From contig NZ_CP145732.1 of NCBI RefSeq assembly GCF_036884845.1, positions 3,968,001 to 4,032,000 of the forward strand: a stretch of 64,000 nt of DNA, in the 5' to 3' direction. The notes under the pieces were generated by a model that saw nothing but the letters and a program-made list of their open reading frames with translations, ran no database searches and had not been told where the DNA came from. Numbering within the stretch: the stretch's first letter is position 1; every line of letters begins with the position of its first letter. The position numbers were made by a program, and so were the translations under genes. Below are positions 55,384-63,750 of this stretch, piece after piece. Origin of the DNA: Pseudomonas sp. MAG733B. GTDB taxonomy: Bacteria; Pseudomonadota; Gammaproteobacteria; Pseudomonadales; Pseudomonadaceae.

Positions 55384-56409
55384 TCAAGCGTTCATCGCGC
55401 TTGACCCCGCCTTGAATTCATCATGGTGAGCGGCGATCGACCAGGCGATTCTTGCCAGTTTGTTGGCCAGGGCGCAGACCACACGGTTGGAATGATGGCG
55501 AGCCAGTAGCTGGCGAACCCAATCGGCTAGCGCTCCTGTCTGTCGTTCCAGCCCCATCAGATACACACGGGCGCATTGAATGAGCAGTCGCCTTTGATTT
55601 CGGTCACCGCGTTTGCTGATACCCAAAAGTACGGTCTTGCCACCGGTGGAATGTTGTTTGGGCACCAGCCCAATCGAGGCTGAATAGTCTCGACCGCACT
55701 TGAACTGCTGGCCGTTGCCCAACTCCGCAGCCAGGACGCTGGAGGTGATCGGGCCTACGCAAGGTATCGTCATCAGGCGAGAAGCCAGATCATCTTCAGC
55801 GGCTTGGCGTTCAACCTGCTTGTCCAGCGCCTTGACCTGCCCGTCCAGGTAGTTGAAGTGCGCATGCAGTCCCAGCAGGATTTGTTTGATCAGCGCAGAA
55901 AATGAGCATTCCTCCAGCAGCGCTGGCAGTTCTTTGATGGAGTGAAAGCCTGGGGACAGGCTGATACCGACCTCCAACAGGCCGGCGTGAATCCGATTGA
56001 CCGTAGCGGTGCGCTCCTTGATGTAGGACTCGCGCACTGAGTTGAGCATGGCCAGCGCTTGTTGCGCTTCGGTTTTCGGGGACACAAAACGCATGGTCGG
56101 GCGGCTCGCCGCCTCGCAAATCGCCATGGCATCGGCGAAGTCGTTCTTGTTGCTTTTTACATAAGGACGCACGAGATGAGGCGCTATGAGCCTGGGCATA
56201 TGCCCCCATTTTGCTGCTTCTCGTGCCATATAGTGGGCGCCGCCACAGGCTTCCATCACCACCGTGCACGGTTCAAGGTTGGCCAAGTGCCTGGCCAGTC
56301 CCGCGCGATTGAATTTCTTGTGGTAGAGCTCATGACCGCGATCATCTTGAGCATGCAGATGGAAGGTATGTTTCCCTAGATCGATAGCGACAATAGTTAC
56401 GTTGTTCAT
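55384..56409 (-). CDS. IS110-family transposase, copy 2
   Basis: 341 residues, identical in translation to copy 1, with Asp10, Glu53, Asp90/Asp93 and the C-terminal KQHSTGGK motif intact. Identity over the whole frame indicates recent duplication within this genome. Confidence 0.95.
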   Translation of the reverse strand: MNNVTIVAIDLGKHTFHLHAQDDRGHELYHKKFNRAGLARHLANLEPCTVVMEACGGAHYMAREAAKWGHMPRLIAPHLVRPYVKSNKNDFADAMAICEAASRPTMRFVSPKTEAQQALAMLNSVRESYIKERTATVNRIHAGLLEVGISLSPGFHSIKELPALLEECSFSALIKQILLGLHAHFNYLDGQVKALDKQVERQAAEDDLASRLMTIPCVGPITSSVLAAELGNGQQFKCGRDYSASIGLVPKQHSTGGKTVLLGISKRGDRNQRRLLIQCARVYLMGLERQTGALADWVRQLLARHHSNRVVCALANKLARIAWSIAAHHDEFKAGSSAMNA

Positions 56410-56502
56410 GGCAATGGCCTCCGAAAGACACCCTGTGAAAGCTTAGAGAGCAATCACAGGGTGTGAGGGGGTAGCCATTTCATTAGGGATCCAACCAAGT
56501 CT

Positions 56503-57468
56503 TTAGGTCGTTGCTTTCAAATCAACCCCCAACGCCAGCGCAAATGCCTTCACCAACGGACTGCGCACGGTGTTGTGCCGAAGGATCAGATTGAACGGCG
56601 TGACGATGTTGATCAGGTCCGGGCGCACCGCGCGAAACTCTCCCCTCTCTACCATCGGTGCCGCGTAATGCTGCGGCAGGAAACCCACGAAACGGCCGGT
56701 CTTGATCAACAGCGCCACGGCTTCGACCTGGGTTGCCGAGGCGGAAAAACTGTCGTAGTGGGCAAAGTTGAGCTTGTCGCGATGAATCGCGTAGCGGTGA
56801 TTGATGCACTCGTGATCCTTGAGCACGTTGCTGCCCATTTCCGTGTCGGCCATGGTGAACAACGGGTGGCCGACCGCACAATACACCTCCGAACGTTCTT
56901 CATATAAGGCGTAGTAATCAAACTCTTCACGTTTCTGATAAACCGGCACGATTCCAGCCACTAACCGACCCTCTACCACCCCTCTTTCCACTTCATCCAA
57001 CTGAGTGGCCTGAAGTTGAAAGCGGACCTTGGGTGATTGCTCGTTAATTATTCTAAGCGCGGTAACTAACGGTGAATTAACGTCGGATATCGTGTTATCG
57101 ATAACGCCCACACCCAGGTCGCCAATAAGTTCGTTCTGCGCTGAACTAAGCCGATCACGAAAGTTGTCCACCGAGGCAAACAGATCAATCGACGCCTGAT
57201 ACACCAGGCGCCCTTCTTCGGTCAGGTGAAACCCCTCGCGACCTCGCGTACACAAGCGCATGCCGATGCGGATTTCCAGGTCGGAGATCTGTTTGCTGAT
57301 GGCAGCCAGCCCCACATTCAGTTCGTTCTGCGCCGCACTGAAACCGCCCGCTTCGACCACGGCCTTGAACACCTTGAGCAATTTGAAGTCCAGCCCGCTC
57401 AGGGCCAGCGGTGCCCGTTGCAGCGTTTTCGGCGGCGGGTTTCCGGAATTGGAAAGTGGGGTTTCCAT
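56503..57468 (-). CDS. LysR-family transcriptional regulator (probable regulator of the C-N lyase cluster)
   Basis: 321 residues. The DNA-binding domain starts LSGLDFKLLKVFKAVVEAGG with SAAQNELNVGLAAISKQISD as recognition region (about 43-62). The effector domain follows from about residue 110. It is divergent from the argininosuccinate-lyase-like gene across 307 bases, the classical LysR arrangement, so control of that cluster is likely. IS110 copy 2 has inserted 17 bases past its stop, probably displacing its original terminator. Confidence 0.9.
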   Translation of the reverse strand: METPLSNSGNPPPKTLQRAPLALSGLDFKLLKVFKAVVEAGGFSAAQNELNVGLAAISKQISDLEIRIGMRLCTRGREGFHLTEEGRLVYQASIDLFASVDNFRDRLSSAQNELIGDLGVGVIDNTISDVNSPLVTALRIINEQSPKVRFQLQATQLDEVERGVVEGRLVAGIVPVYQKREEFDYYALYEERSEVYCAVGHPLFTMADTEMGSNVLKDHECINHRYAIHRDKLNFAHYDSFSASATQVEAVALLIKTGRFVGFLPQHYAAPMVERGEFRAVRPDLINIVTPFNLILRHNTVRSPLVKAFALALGVDLKATT

Positions 57469-57621
57469 AATGCTTATTTACCTCTGGCGCCGTATTCAAC
57501 ACTCTGTGCCCAACAACAAAAACATAGCTGGCCTAATAATAATGAACACAGAAAACCAGGCTTGGCAACCGCCAAAAAATCCCGAACATCAGTGCCAACT
57601 CACTGATCTCGAAACATTAAA

Positions 57622-57641
57622 AGCTGACACTTCGATCAGCT
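57622..57641. promoter_or_regulatory. Candidate LysR operator in the divergent promoter region
   Basis: AGCTGA (57622-57627) and TCAGCT (57636-57641) form a perfect 6-bp dyad with an 8-base spacer, 135 bases before the lyase start. The region 57469-57775 is AT-richer than its surroundings and holds no gene. LysR sites are often such interrupted dyads. Confidence 0.45.
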
Positions 57642-57775
57642 CTCGCCCCTTTGCAACTGCGCTGATCCCCTGCCCTTGATTTTTAACTGACCTGATTACG
57701 GCCGATTGATTTTCGCCACGTATTTCAGGTCTGGCACACCGATTTCAGTTCGCGTTACCGACGAGGAAAAAAACA

Positions 57776-59203
57776 ATGTCTCAAGCTACCGACCGTCTCT
57801 GGGGTGCTCGCTTCAAAAGCGGTCCGTCCGAAGCCCTGGCCGCTCTCTCCCGTTGCCCCGAGCGCTACTTCCGCCTGACCCCGTACGACCTCGCCGGCTC
57901 CAAGGCCCACGCCCGGGAACTGCAACGCGCAGGGCTTTTGAGCGAGCAAGAAACCCTGACCATGCTCGACGCACTGGAGCGCATCGGCGCTGACTTCCGC
58001 GCCGGCAGCATTGCCCCGACCCTGGACGACGAAGACGTTCACACCTTCATCGAACGCCTGCTGACCGAACGCCTCGGCGCGCTGGGCGGCAAGCTGCGCG
58101 CCGGCCGTTCACGCAACGACCAGACCGCCAACGACCTGCGTCTGTTCCTGCGCGATCACGTACGCACCCTGGCCGTCGAAGTGCTGGCCTTGCAGCAGGC
58201 GCTGGTGGATCAGGCCGAGCAACACATCGAGAGCATCTGCCCCGGTTTCACCCATTTGCAGCAAGCACAGCCGATTGTCTTCGCCCATCACCTGCTGGCC
58301 CATTCGCAATCGATGCTGCGTGACGTGCAGCGCCTGGTGGACTGGGACGCACGCACTTCGTTGTCGCCACTGGGTGCGGCGGCCATGGCCGGTTCGGCCA
58401 TCGCTCGCCTGCCCCAGCAATCAGCAAAAGAAATGGGTTACAGCGGTGTATGCGAAAACTCCATCGACGCCGTGGCCAGCCGTGATCACGTCGCCGAATT
58501 CCTGTTTATCGCCAGCATGCTCGGCATCAACATTTCGCGCCTGGCTGAAGAGTTCTGCCTGTGGTCGTCGCGGCAGTTCCGCTGGGTCGCGCTGGACGAC
58601 GCCTACGCCACCGGCAGCTCGATCATGCCGCAGAAGAAAAACCCGGACATCGCTGAACTGGCGCGGGGCAAGGCCGGGCGCCTGATCGGCAACCTGACCG
58701 GCCTGCTGTCCACTTTGAAATCCCTGCCGCTGTCGTACAACCGCGACTTGAGCGAAGACAAGAACGGCGTGCTCGACAGCGTCGACACCCTGCTGCTGGT
58801 GCTGCCGGCCATGGCCGGGATGGTCGCGACCATGACCGTCAACGTTGAAGAACTGCGACGCCAGGCGCCCCTGGGCTTCACCCTCGCCACCGAAGTCGCC
58901 GACTGGCTGGCGATGCGCGGTGTGCCGTTCAAGGAAGCCCATGAAATCACCGGCGCGCTGGTGAAGGCTTGTGAAAAACACGACATCGAATTGTGGGAAG
59001 CCTCGCCGGCCTTGCTGGCCGAGATCGATCCACGCCTGACCCCGGAAGTCCGCGAAAGCCTGACCCTGGAAGCCGCCATCGCTGCCCGCAGCGGCTGGGG
59101 CGGCACCGCGCCGCAACAGGTGCGCGAACAGATCGGCCGCCTGAAAACCGCCCTCGCCGCGCAGCACGCGTGGACCGAGGACTATCAGGGCTTCCGCCTC
59201 TAA
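57776..59203 (+). CDS. Argininosuccinate-lyase-like C-N lyase (ArgH paralogue in a catabolic cluster)
   Basis: 475 residues; GAGGA lies 8 bases before ATG 57776. The fumarase/aspartase-superfamily motifs are intact: DLAGSKAHARE (38-48), RSRNDQTANDL (111-121), the proton-donor region His160 in FTHLQQAQP, and the mobile loop GSSIMPQKKNPD (280-291) with the catalytic Ser. Such enzymes split an N-substituted aspartate into fumarate and an amine. The setting (LysR, polar amino-acid ABC importer, deacetylases, MmgE/PrpD) is catabolic, unlike the housekeeping argH of arginine synthesis. EDDS and iminodisuccinate lyases belong to the same superfamily. True argininosuccinate lyase activity cannot be excluded. 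Confidence 0.85.
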   Translation: MSQATDRLWGARFKSGPSEALAALSRCPERYFRLTPYDLAGSKAHARELQRAGLLSEQETLTMLDALERIGADFRAGSIAPTLDDEDVHTFIERLLTERLGALGGKLRAGRSRNDQTANDLRLFLRDHVRTLAVEVLALQQALVDQAEQHIESICPGFTHLQQAQPIVFAHHLLAHSQSMLRDVQRLVDWDARTSLSPLGAAAMAGSAIARLPQQSAKEMGYSGVCENSIDAVASRDHVAEFLFIASMLGINISRLAEEFCLWSSRQFRWVALDDAYATGSSIMPQKKNPDIAELARGKAGRLIGNLTGLLSTLKSLPLSYNRDLSEDKNGVLDSVDTLLLVLPAMAGMVATMTVNVEELRRQAPLGFTLATEVADWLAMRGVPFKEAHEITGALVKACEKHDIELWEASPALLAEIDPRLTPEVRESLTLEAAIAARSGWGGTAPQQVREQIGRLKTALAAQHAWTEDYQGFRL

Positions 59204-59222
59204 CGGCCACAACACATAACCC

Positions 59223-59312
59223 TGTGGGAGCTGGCTTGCCAGCGATGGCGTCTAGCCAGTCGACATTGATGCTGGATGGCCCACCGCAATCGCTGGCAAG
59301 CCAGCTCCCACA
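59223..59312. repeat. REPIN between the lyase and importer genes
   Basis: TGTGGGAGCTGGCTTGCCAG is mirrored by CTGGCAAGCCAGCTCCCACA. It starts 20 bases after the lyase stop, inside the operon, and probably sets relative transcript levels. Confidence 0.92.
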
Positions 59313-59355
59313 GGGACCGTGGTGGATTTGAAAGAAAAGTGTACGGAGAACCAAC

Positions 59356-60234
59356 ATGAGCCAGACACAGGCAGAACGACTCCAGGCGGAGCGCAAACTG
59401 GCGGAAAACCAGTTCGACATTACCCAGTACCAACACGTGCCACGGCGCTACTACGGGCGGATTTTTTTCGCCACGCTGATCGTCATCGCTATCTTGGGCC
59501 TGGTGCGCGCCTTCGCCGAAGGCAAGATCGAATGGTCGTACATCGGCCAGTTCCTCACCTCTCAGGCGATCATGTGGGGTTTGCTCAACACCATCGTCAT
59601 GGCCGTGCTGGCGATGGCGCTGGGCATCGTGTTCGGGGTAATCACCGCGATCATGCGCATGTCGGCCAACCCGATCCTGCGCTACGTGGCGGTGACCTAC
59701 ACCTGGCTGTTTCGCGGTACGCCGCTGATTTTGCAACTGCTGTTGTGGTTCAACCTGGCGCTGATCTTCCCCACCATCGGCATCCCCGGCCTGATCGAAG
59801 TCGACACCGTGAGCCTGATGACGCCGTTCGTGGCTGCGCTGCTCGGCTTGAGCATCAACCAGGGCGCCTACACCGCCGAAGTGGTGCGCGCCGGTCTGCT
59901 CTCGGTGGACACCGGCCAGTACGAAGCCGCCAAGTCGATCGGCATGCCACGCTTGCAAGCCTTGCGCCGGGTCATCTTGCCCCAGGCCATGCGGGTCATC
60001 ATTCCGCCGGTCGGCAACGAGTTCATCGGCATGGTGAAAATGACCTCGCTGGCGAGCGTCATCCAGTACTCGGAGTTGCTCTACAACGCGCAGAACATCT
60101 ACTACGCCAACGCCCGCGTGATGGAGCTGCTGATCGTCGCCGGTATCTGGTACCTGGCCACCGTCACCGTCCTGTCCTTCGGTCAAAGCCGTCTGGAGCG
60201 TCGTTTCGCTCGCGGCGCCGGCAAGCGTTCTTGA
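59356..60234 (+). CDS. Polar amino-acid ABC transporter permease (HisM/GltK type)
   Basis: 292 residues. An extended N-terminal cytoplasmic tail (about 1-30) precedes about five to six membrane helices. The family signature is [20 protein letters not shown] (about 115-134) and the EAA loop is [20 protein letters not shown] (about 194-213). A single permease gene implies a homodimer. The ATPase gene follows 10 bases on, then the binding protein. The cargo is likely the amino-acid-like substrate of the C-N lyase. Confidence 0.9.
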   Translation: MSQTQAERLQAERKLAENQFDITQYQHVPRRYYGRIFFATLIVIAILGLVRAFAEGKIEWSYIGQFLTSQAIMWGLLNTIVMAVLAMALGIVFGVITAIMRMSANPILRYVAVTYTWLFRGTPLILQLLLWFNLALIFPTIGIPGLIEVDTVSLMTPFVAALLGLSINQGAYTAEVVRAGLLSVDTGQYEAAKSIGMPRLQALRRVILPQAMRVIIPPVGNEFIGMVKMTSLASVIQYSELLYNAQNIYYANARVMELLIVAGIWYLATVTVLSFGQSRLERRFARGAGKRS

Positions 60235-60244
60235 GGAATCCGAC

Positions 60245-61009
60245 ATGAGAAGCATCGTCAAGGCCGTGAGCCTGAACAAGTATTACGACCAGTTCCACGC
60301 GCTCAAGGACGTCAACATCGAAGTCGAGCAAGGCGAAGTGCTGTGCATCATCGGCCCGTCCGGCTCCGGCAAGAGCACCTTGCTGCGCTGCGTCAACCAA
60401 CTGGAAAAGATCGACAAGGGTGGCCTGTGGGTCGACGGCGAACTGGTGGGTTACCGCGTCGTCGGCAACAAACTGCACGAACTCAACGAGTCGCAGATCG
60501 CCCGCCAGCGCCTGTCCACCGGCATGGTGTTCCAGAGGTTCAACCTGTTCCCGCACATGACTGTGCTGCAAAACATCATCGAAGGCCCCTGCCAGGTGCT
60601 CAAGCGTTCGCCCAAAGAAGCGCACGAAGAAGCCCTGGAACTGCTGGCCCGCGTCGGCCTGGCCGACAAACGCAACAGCTACCCGATCGAGCTGTCGGGT
60701 GGTCAGCAACAACGCGTGGCCATTGCTCGTGCCTTGGCCATGCGTCCCAAGCTGATGCTGTTCGATGAACCCACTTCGGCACTCGACCCGGAACTGGTCG
60801 GTGAGGTGCTGTCGGTGATGCGCGATCTGGCGCAGACCGGCATGACCATGATCGTCGTCACCCATGAACTGGGCTTCGCTCGCGAGGTTTCCAACCGCAT
60901 GGTGTTCATGGACGGCGGGCAGATCGTGGAGGCTGGAAGCCCCGAAGAAATTCTAATAAGTCCGCAAAACCCACGCACCCAAAGCTTCATTTCTGCCGTT
61001 CGAACCTAA
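60245..61009 (+). CDS. Polar amino-acid ABC transporter ATPase (HisP/GlnQ type)
   Basis: 254 residues. Walker A is GPSGSGKST (about 36-44), signature [15 protein letters not shown], Walker [21 protein letters not shown], switch VTHELGF. It is the only ATPase of the importer and acts as a homodimer with the HisM-like permease. Confidence 0.93.
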   Translation: MRSIVKAVSLNKYYDQFHALKDVNIEVEQGEVLCIIGPSGSGKSTLLRCVNQLEKIDKGGLWVDGELVGYRVVGNKLHELNESQIARQRLSTGMVFQRFNLFPHMTVLQNIIEGPCQVLKRSPKEAHEEALELLARVGLADKRNSYPIELSGGQQQRVAIARALAMRPKLMLFDEPTSALDPELVGEVLSVMRDLAQTGMTMIVVTHELGFAREVSNRMVFMDGGQIVEAGSPEEILISPQNPRTQSFISAVRT

Positions 61010-61048
61010 GCGTCTGTTGGCGCTCACAACACTCATAAGAGAACGACC

Positions 61049-61873
61049 ATGAAGAACTTCGTCATCCCAGCAGTACTCGCAGGCGTCATGGCCTCCGGCT
61101 TCAGTTTCGCCGCCGAATTGCCGGCCAGCATCAAGGAAAAAGGCGAGATCGTCGTCGCGATCATGCCGAACTACCCGCCGATGGATTTCAAGGACCCGGC
61201 CACGAACACCCTCACCGGCCTCGACTATGACCTGGGCAACGCCCTGGCCGAGCGCTTGGGTGTGAAGATCAAATGGCAGGAAACCGGCTTCGAGCAAATG
61301 ATCAACGCGCTGACCACCGACCGCGTGGACATGGTGCTGTCGGGCATGACCGACACCGCCGAGCGTCAGGCCAGCGTGACCTTCGTCGACTACTTCACCA
61401 GCGGCCCACAGTTCTACACCTTGCAGAAAAACAAGGACACCAACGAGATCGTCGACCTGTGCGGCAAGAAAGTCGGCACCAGCCGTCGCACCACGTTCCC
61501 GGCGGAAATCGCCGAGTGGAGCAAGGCCAACTGTGAAGCCGCCGGCAAGCCTGCGATCAACGTGATCGGCACCGAAGGCTCGGCCGACGCCCGCGCACAA
61601 CTGCGTCAGAGCCGTATCGATGCGGCGATGCAGGGCAGTGAAACCCTGTCGTATCTCAAAACCCAGGAAAAGGACATGTACAAGACCGTGGGCCTGCCGA
61701 TCTCCGAGCAGTTCACCGGCCTTGGCGTGAGCAAGAAAAAGCCTGAGCTGAGTGAAGCGGTGAAAGTTGCGCTGCAAAGCATGATCGACGACGGCAGCTA
61801 TCAGGCGATCCTGAAGAAGTGGGACCTGGAACTGGGCGCGATCAAGACTGTGACGATTAACGCCGGGAAATAA
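61049..61873 (+). CDS. Polar amino-acid ABC transporter binding protein (family 3)
   Basis: 274 residues. A Sec signal peptide MKNFVIPAVLAGVMASGFSF ends near SFAAE. The mature protein has the family 3 signature FKDPATNTLTGLDYDLGNAL and VDMVLSGMTDTAERQASVTF. Family members bind amino acids, opines and related zwitterions. The ligand cannot be deduced, but linkage to the C-N lyase points to an amino-dicarboxylate-like molecule. A REPIN follows 18 bases after the stop. Confidence 0.9.
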   Translation: MKNFVIPAVLAGVMASGFSFAAELPASIKEKGEIVVAIMPNYPPMDFKDPATNTLTGLDYDLGNALAERLGVKIKWQETGFEQMINALTTDRVDMVLSGMTDTAERQASVTFVDYFTSGPQFYTLQKNKDTNEIVDLCGKKVGTSRRTTFPAEIAEWSKANCEAAGKPAINVIGTEGSADARAQLRQSRIDAAMQGSETLSYLKTQEKDMYKTVGLPISEQFTGLGVSKKKPELSEAVKVALQSMIDDGSYQAILKKWDLELGAIKTVTINAGK

Positions 61874-61891
61874 AGGTCGCCTCAGAACCAC

Positions 61892-61980
61892 TGTAGGAGC
61901 GAGCCTGCTCGCGATGAGGCCTTTCAGTCGACATCAATGCTGAATGACAGACCGCTATCGCGAGCAGGCTCGCTCCTACA
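61892..61980. repeat. REPIN between the binding-protein and deacetylase genes
   Basis: TGTAGGAGCGAGCCTGCTCG is mirrored by CGAGCAGGCTCGCTCCTACA. It marks a likely transcript step-down within the cluster. Confidence 0.92.
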
Positions 61981-62021
61981 GGGGCTGGTGTTAACTTGAA
62001 TATTGTTGGAGCACCTTACAG

Positions 62022-62870
62022 ATGTCCTCCTCACCCCAACCCACCTGGCCCGACCAGCACAAGGCCTGTCTGGCCCTGGCCTTCGACCTTGATGGGCCGA
62101 CCGGCGATGCCATGCTCAACGGCTCGATCTGGCGCAAGCCCGAGTACTTCGGTTTCGGTGGCTACGGTCCTTATCGGGCATTGCCACGGATTCTGGATCT
62201 GCTCGATGAGTTCAAAATCCCGACGACGTTTTTCGTCCCGGCCTGGGTCGTGGAAAACTGGCCGAGACAGTGCCAGGCGATTGTCGAGCGCGGGCATGAG
62301 GTGGCGTATCACGGCTACAAACACGAATCTTTTTACGCCCTGACGCTGGAACAGCAAAAGGACGTGATGAAGCTGTCCCGCGAGGTGTTCTGGAAGCACC
62401 TGCACATCCGTGCCGAAGGCTTTCGCACACCGTCCGGCGACTGGCGCGCCGAAACCCCGGCAATGCTGGTGGAAGCTGGCGTGACCTACTCCAGCAGCAT
62501 GCGCGGCGATGATCGTCCCTATCTGGTCAACGTACCCGGCCACGCCACGCCACTGGTGGAAATCCCCGGGCGCTGGGAAATGGACGATTACGCCTCCCTC
62601 GCCTACACCCGTGCGCCGAACTTCCCTTCAGGGCTGGACCGCACCGCGAGCTACGAGCTGACCCTCGACAACTGGTGCCGTGAATTCGACGGCGCGATGA
62701 ACGAAGGCTTGTGCCTGACCACCTTGTTCCACCCCAAGATCACCGGCAAACCGGGGCGCATCCTGTTGCTGGAAAAACTCTTCGAACACATGCGCCAACG
62801 CGAGGACGTGTGGTTCGCCACCTGCCGCGATGTCGCCCACTGGTGGCTGAAGGAGCATCACCATGGCTGA
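62022..62870 (+). CDS. Polysaccharide deacetylase/PuuE-like metal-dependent amidohydrolase, catalytic copy
   Basis: 282 residues with the NodB homology fold. Motif 1 is FDLDG (21-25), motif 2 is His97 and His101 in HGYKH, motif 3 is FRTPSGDW (about 126-133), and a late HP motif appears in LFHPKITGKPGRI. The Asp and two His form the usual metal site. Family members include chitooligosaccharide deacetylases and PuuE-type allantoinases; there is no signal peptide, so a cytoplasmic amidase-like role is more likely than cell-wall work. It overlaps the next gene, a paralogue, by 8 bases. Confidence 0.85.
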   Translation: MSSSPQPTWPDQHKACLALAFDLDGPTGDAMLNGSIWRKPEYFGFGGYGPYRALPRILDLLDEFKIPTTFFVPAWVVENWPRQCQAIVERGHEVAYHGYKHESFYALTLEQQKDVMKLSREVFWKHLHIRAEGFRTPSGDWRAETPAMLVEAGVTYSSSMRGDDRPYLVNVPGHATPLVEIPGRWEMDDYASLAYTRAPNFPSGLDRTASYELTLDNWCREFDGAMNEGLCLTTLFHPKITGKPGRILLLEKLFEHMRQREDVWFATCRDVAHWWLKEHHHG

Positions 62871-63750
62871 TTCCGCTCACTGGCCCAAAGGCTATCGCTG
62901 CGCCGTGGTCGTGACCGTCGACTACAACGACATCCACGGCATCCTCACCCAGGCCCCGGAAGTCGCCGGACGCGACAAGACCCTGTCGGTCTGGCGCTAC
63001 GGCACCCAGCGCGGCGTCGAGCGTTTGCTCGGCCTGTTCAAGGAACTTGGGGTTGCGAGCAGCTGGTTTGTCCCCGGCATTGTCGCCGAGGAAAACCCTG
63101 AGCACATCCGCGCGATCCAGGCTGGCGGCCATGAAATCGCCTGCGCCGGATATCGCCATCAGGACTACGACACGCTTGACCTTGCTGCGCAAAGTGCTGA
63201 TATCGCCAAGGGTTGCGATGCGCTGACAGCGCTGACTGGCCAGCGTCCAACCGGTTTTCGCATTCCCGCCGGCAACGGTGCGCCGGGTTTCATCGAAGCG
63301 TTGCGCGATCAGGGCATTCGCTGGTCGTCGTCATGGCGTGGTGATGATCTGCCGTTCGCTCACCCGACCGCGCCGCAGGTGATCGAGCTGCCGTTGCACT
63401 ATGAACTGGAGGACGACCCCTACTTCGCCTTCAACCTCAGCCCCGCCGTGCCACCGGCGCAATCGCGCATCGCCTCTTACAGCCACACCCTGGGCAACCT
63501 GCAAATGGACTTCGCCGGGTTCCATCGTTTTGGCCTGTGTTACGTGCTGCGCCTGCACCCGGAAATCATTGCCACGCCGGGACGGATCGGCGTGCTGCGC
63601 GAGCTGCTTGAAGGGATTTTGCAGCACCAGGACGTGTGGGTCACCACTGGCGCCGAAGTCGCCCAATGGTGGGCCGAATCCGCTGCGCCCGTGACTGAGG
63701 ATCATCCGGCGTCAGTGTATGAACGGCATTACCGGGATTACCTGCTATGA
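62863..63750 (+). CDS. Polysaccharide deacetylase-like protein, paralogue with altered metal site
   Basis: 295 residues, same fold as the preceding product: VTVDYND (18-24) at motif 1, WFVPGIVAEENPEHIRAIQA and a late LRLHPEIIATPGRIGVLREL. In motif 2 the first His is replaced by Ala95 (CAGYRH, only His99 kept), and motif 3 reads FRIPAGNG instead of FRTPSGDW. The metal site is therefore degenerate, and the protein may have another chemistry or act as a non-catalytic partner of its neighbour. ATG 63747 of the next gene overlaps its stop. Confidence 0.83.
   Translation: MADSAHWPKGYRCAVVVTVDYNDIHGILTQAPEVAGRDKTLSVWRYGTQRGVERLLGLFKELGVASSWFVPGIVAEENPEHIRAIQAGGHEIACAGYRHQDYDTLDLAAQSADIAKGCDALTALTGQRPTGFRIPAGNGAPGFIEALRDQGIRWSSSWRGDDLPFAHPTAPQVIELPLHYELEDDPYFAFNLSPAVPPAQSRIASYSHTLGNLQMDFAGFHRFGLCYVLRLHPEIIATPGRIGVLRELLEGILQHQDVWVTTGAEVAQWWAESAAPVTEDHPASVYERHYRDYLL

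Larger units (their letters stand above)
55142..56485 (-). mobile_element. IS110-family insertion sequence, copy 2
   Basis: It is repeated from copy 1 at a constant offset of 43823 bases and in the same orientation. The left flank is a REPIN end (GCTCCCACA). The right flank is GGGATCCAACC, so the pre-insertion site reads CCCACA then GGG, as at copy 1. The right end lies 17 bases from the LysR stop codon, and no gene is broken. Confidence 0.93.

Noticed and set aside
57776..59203. Naming the lyase as housekeeping argH
   Set aside because: The catalytic motifs fit, but the gene sits in a LysR-controlled import and catabolic cluster without any arginine-synthesis gene, so I keep it as an ArgH-like lyase of open substrate.
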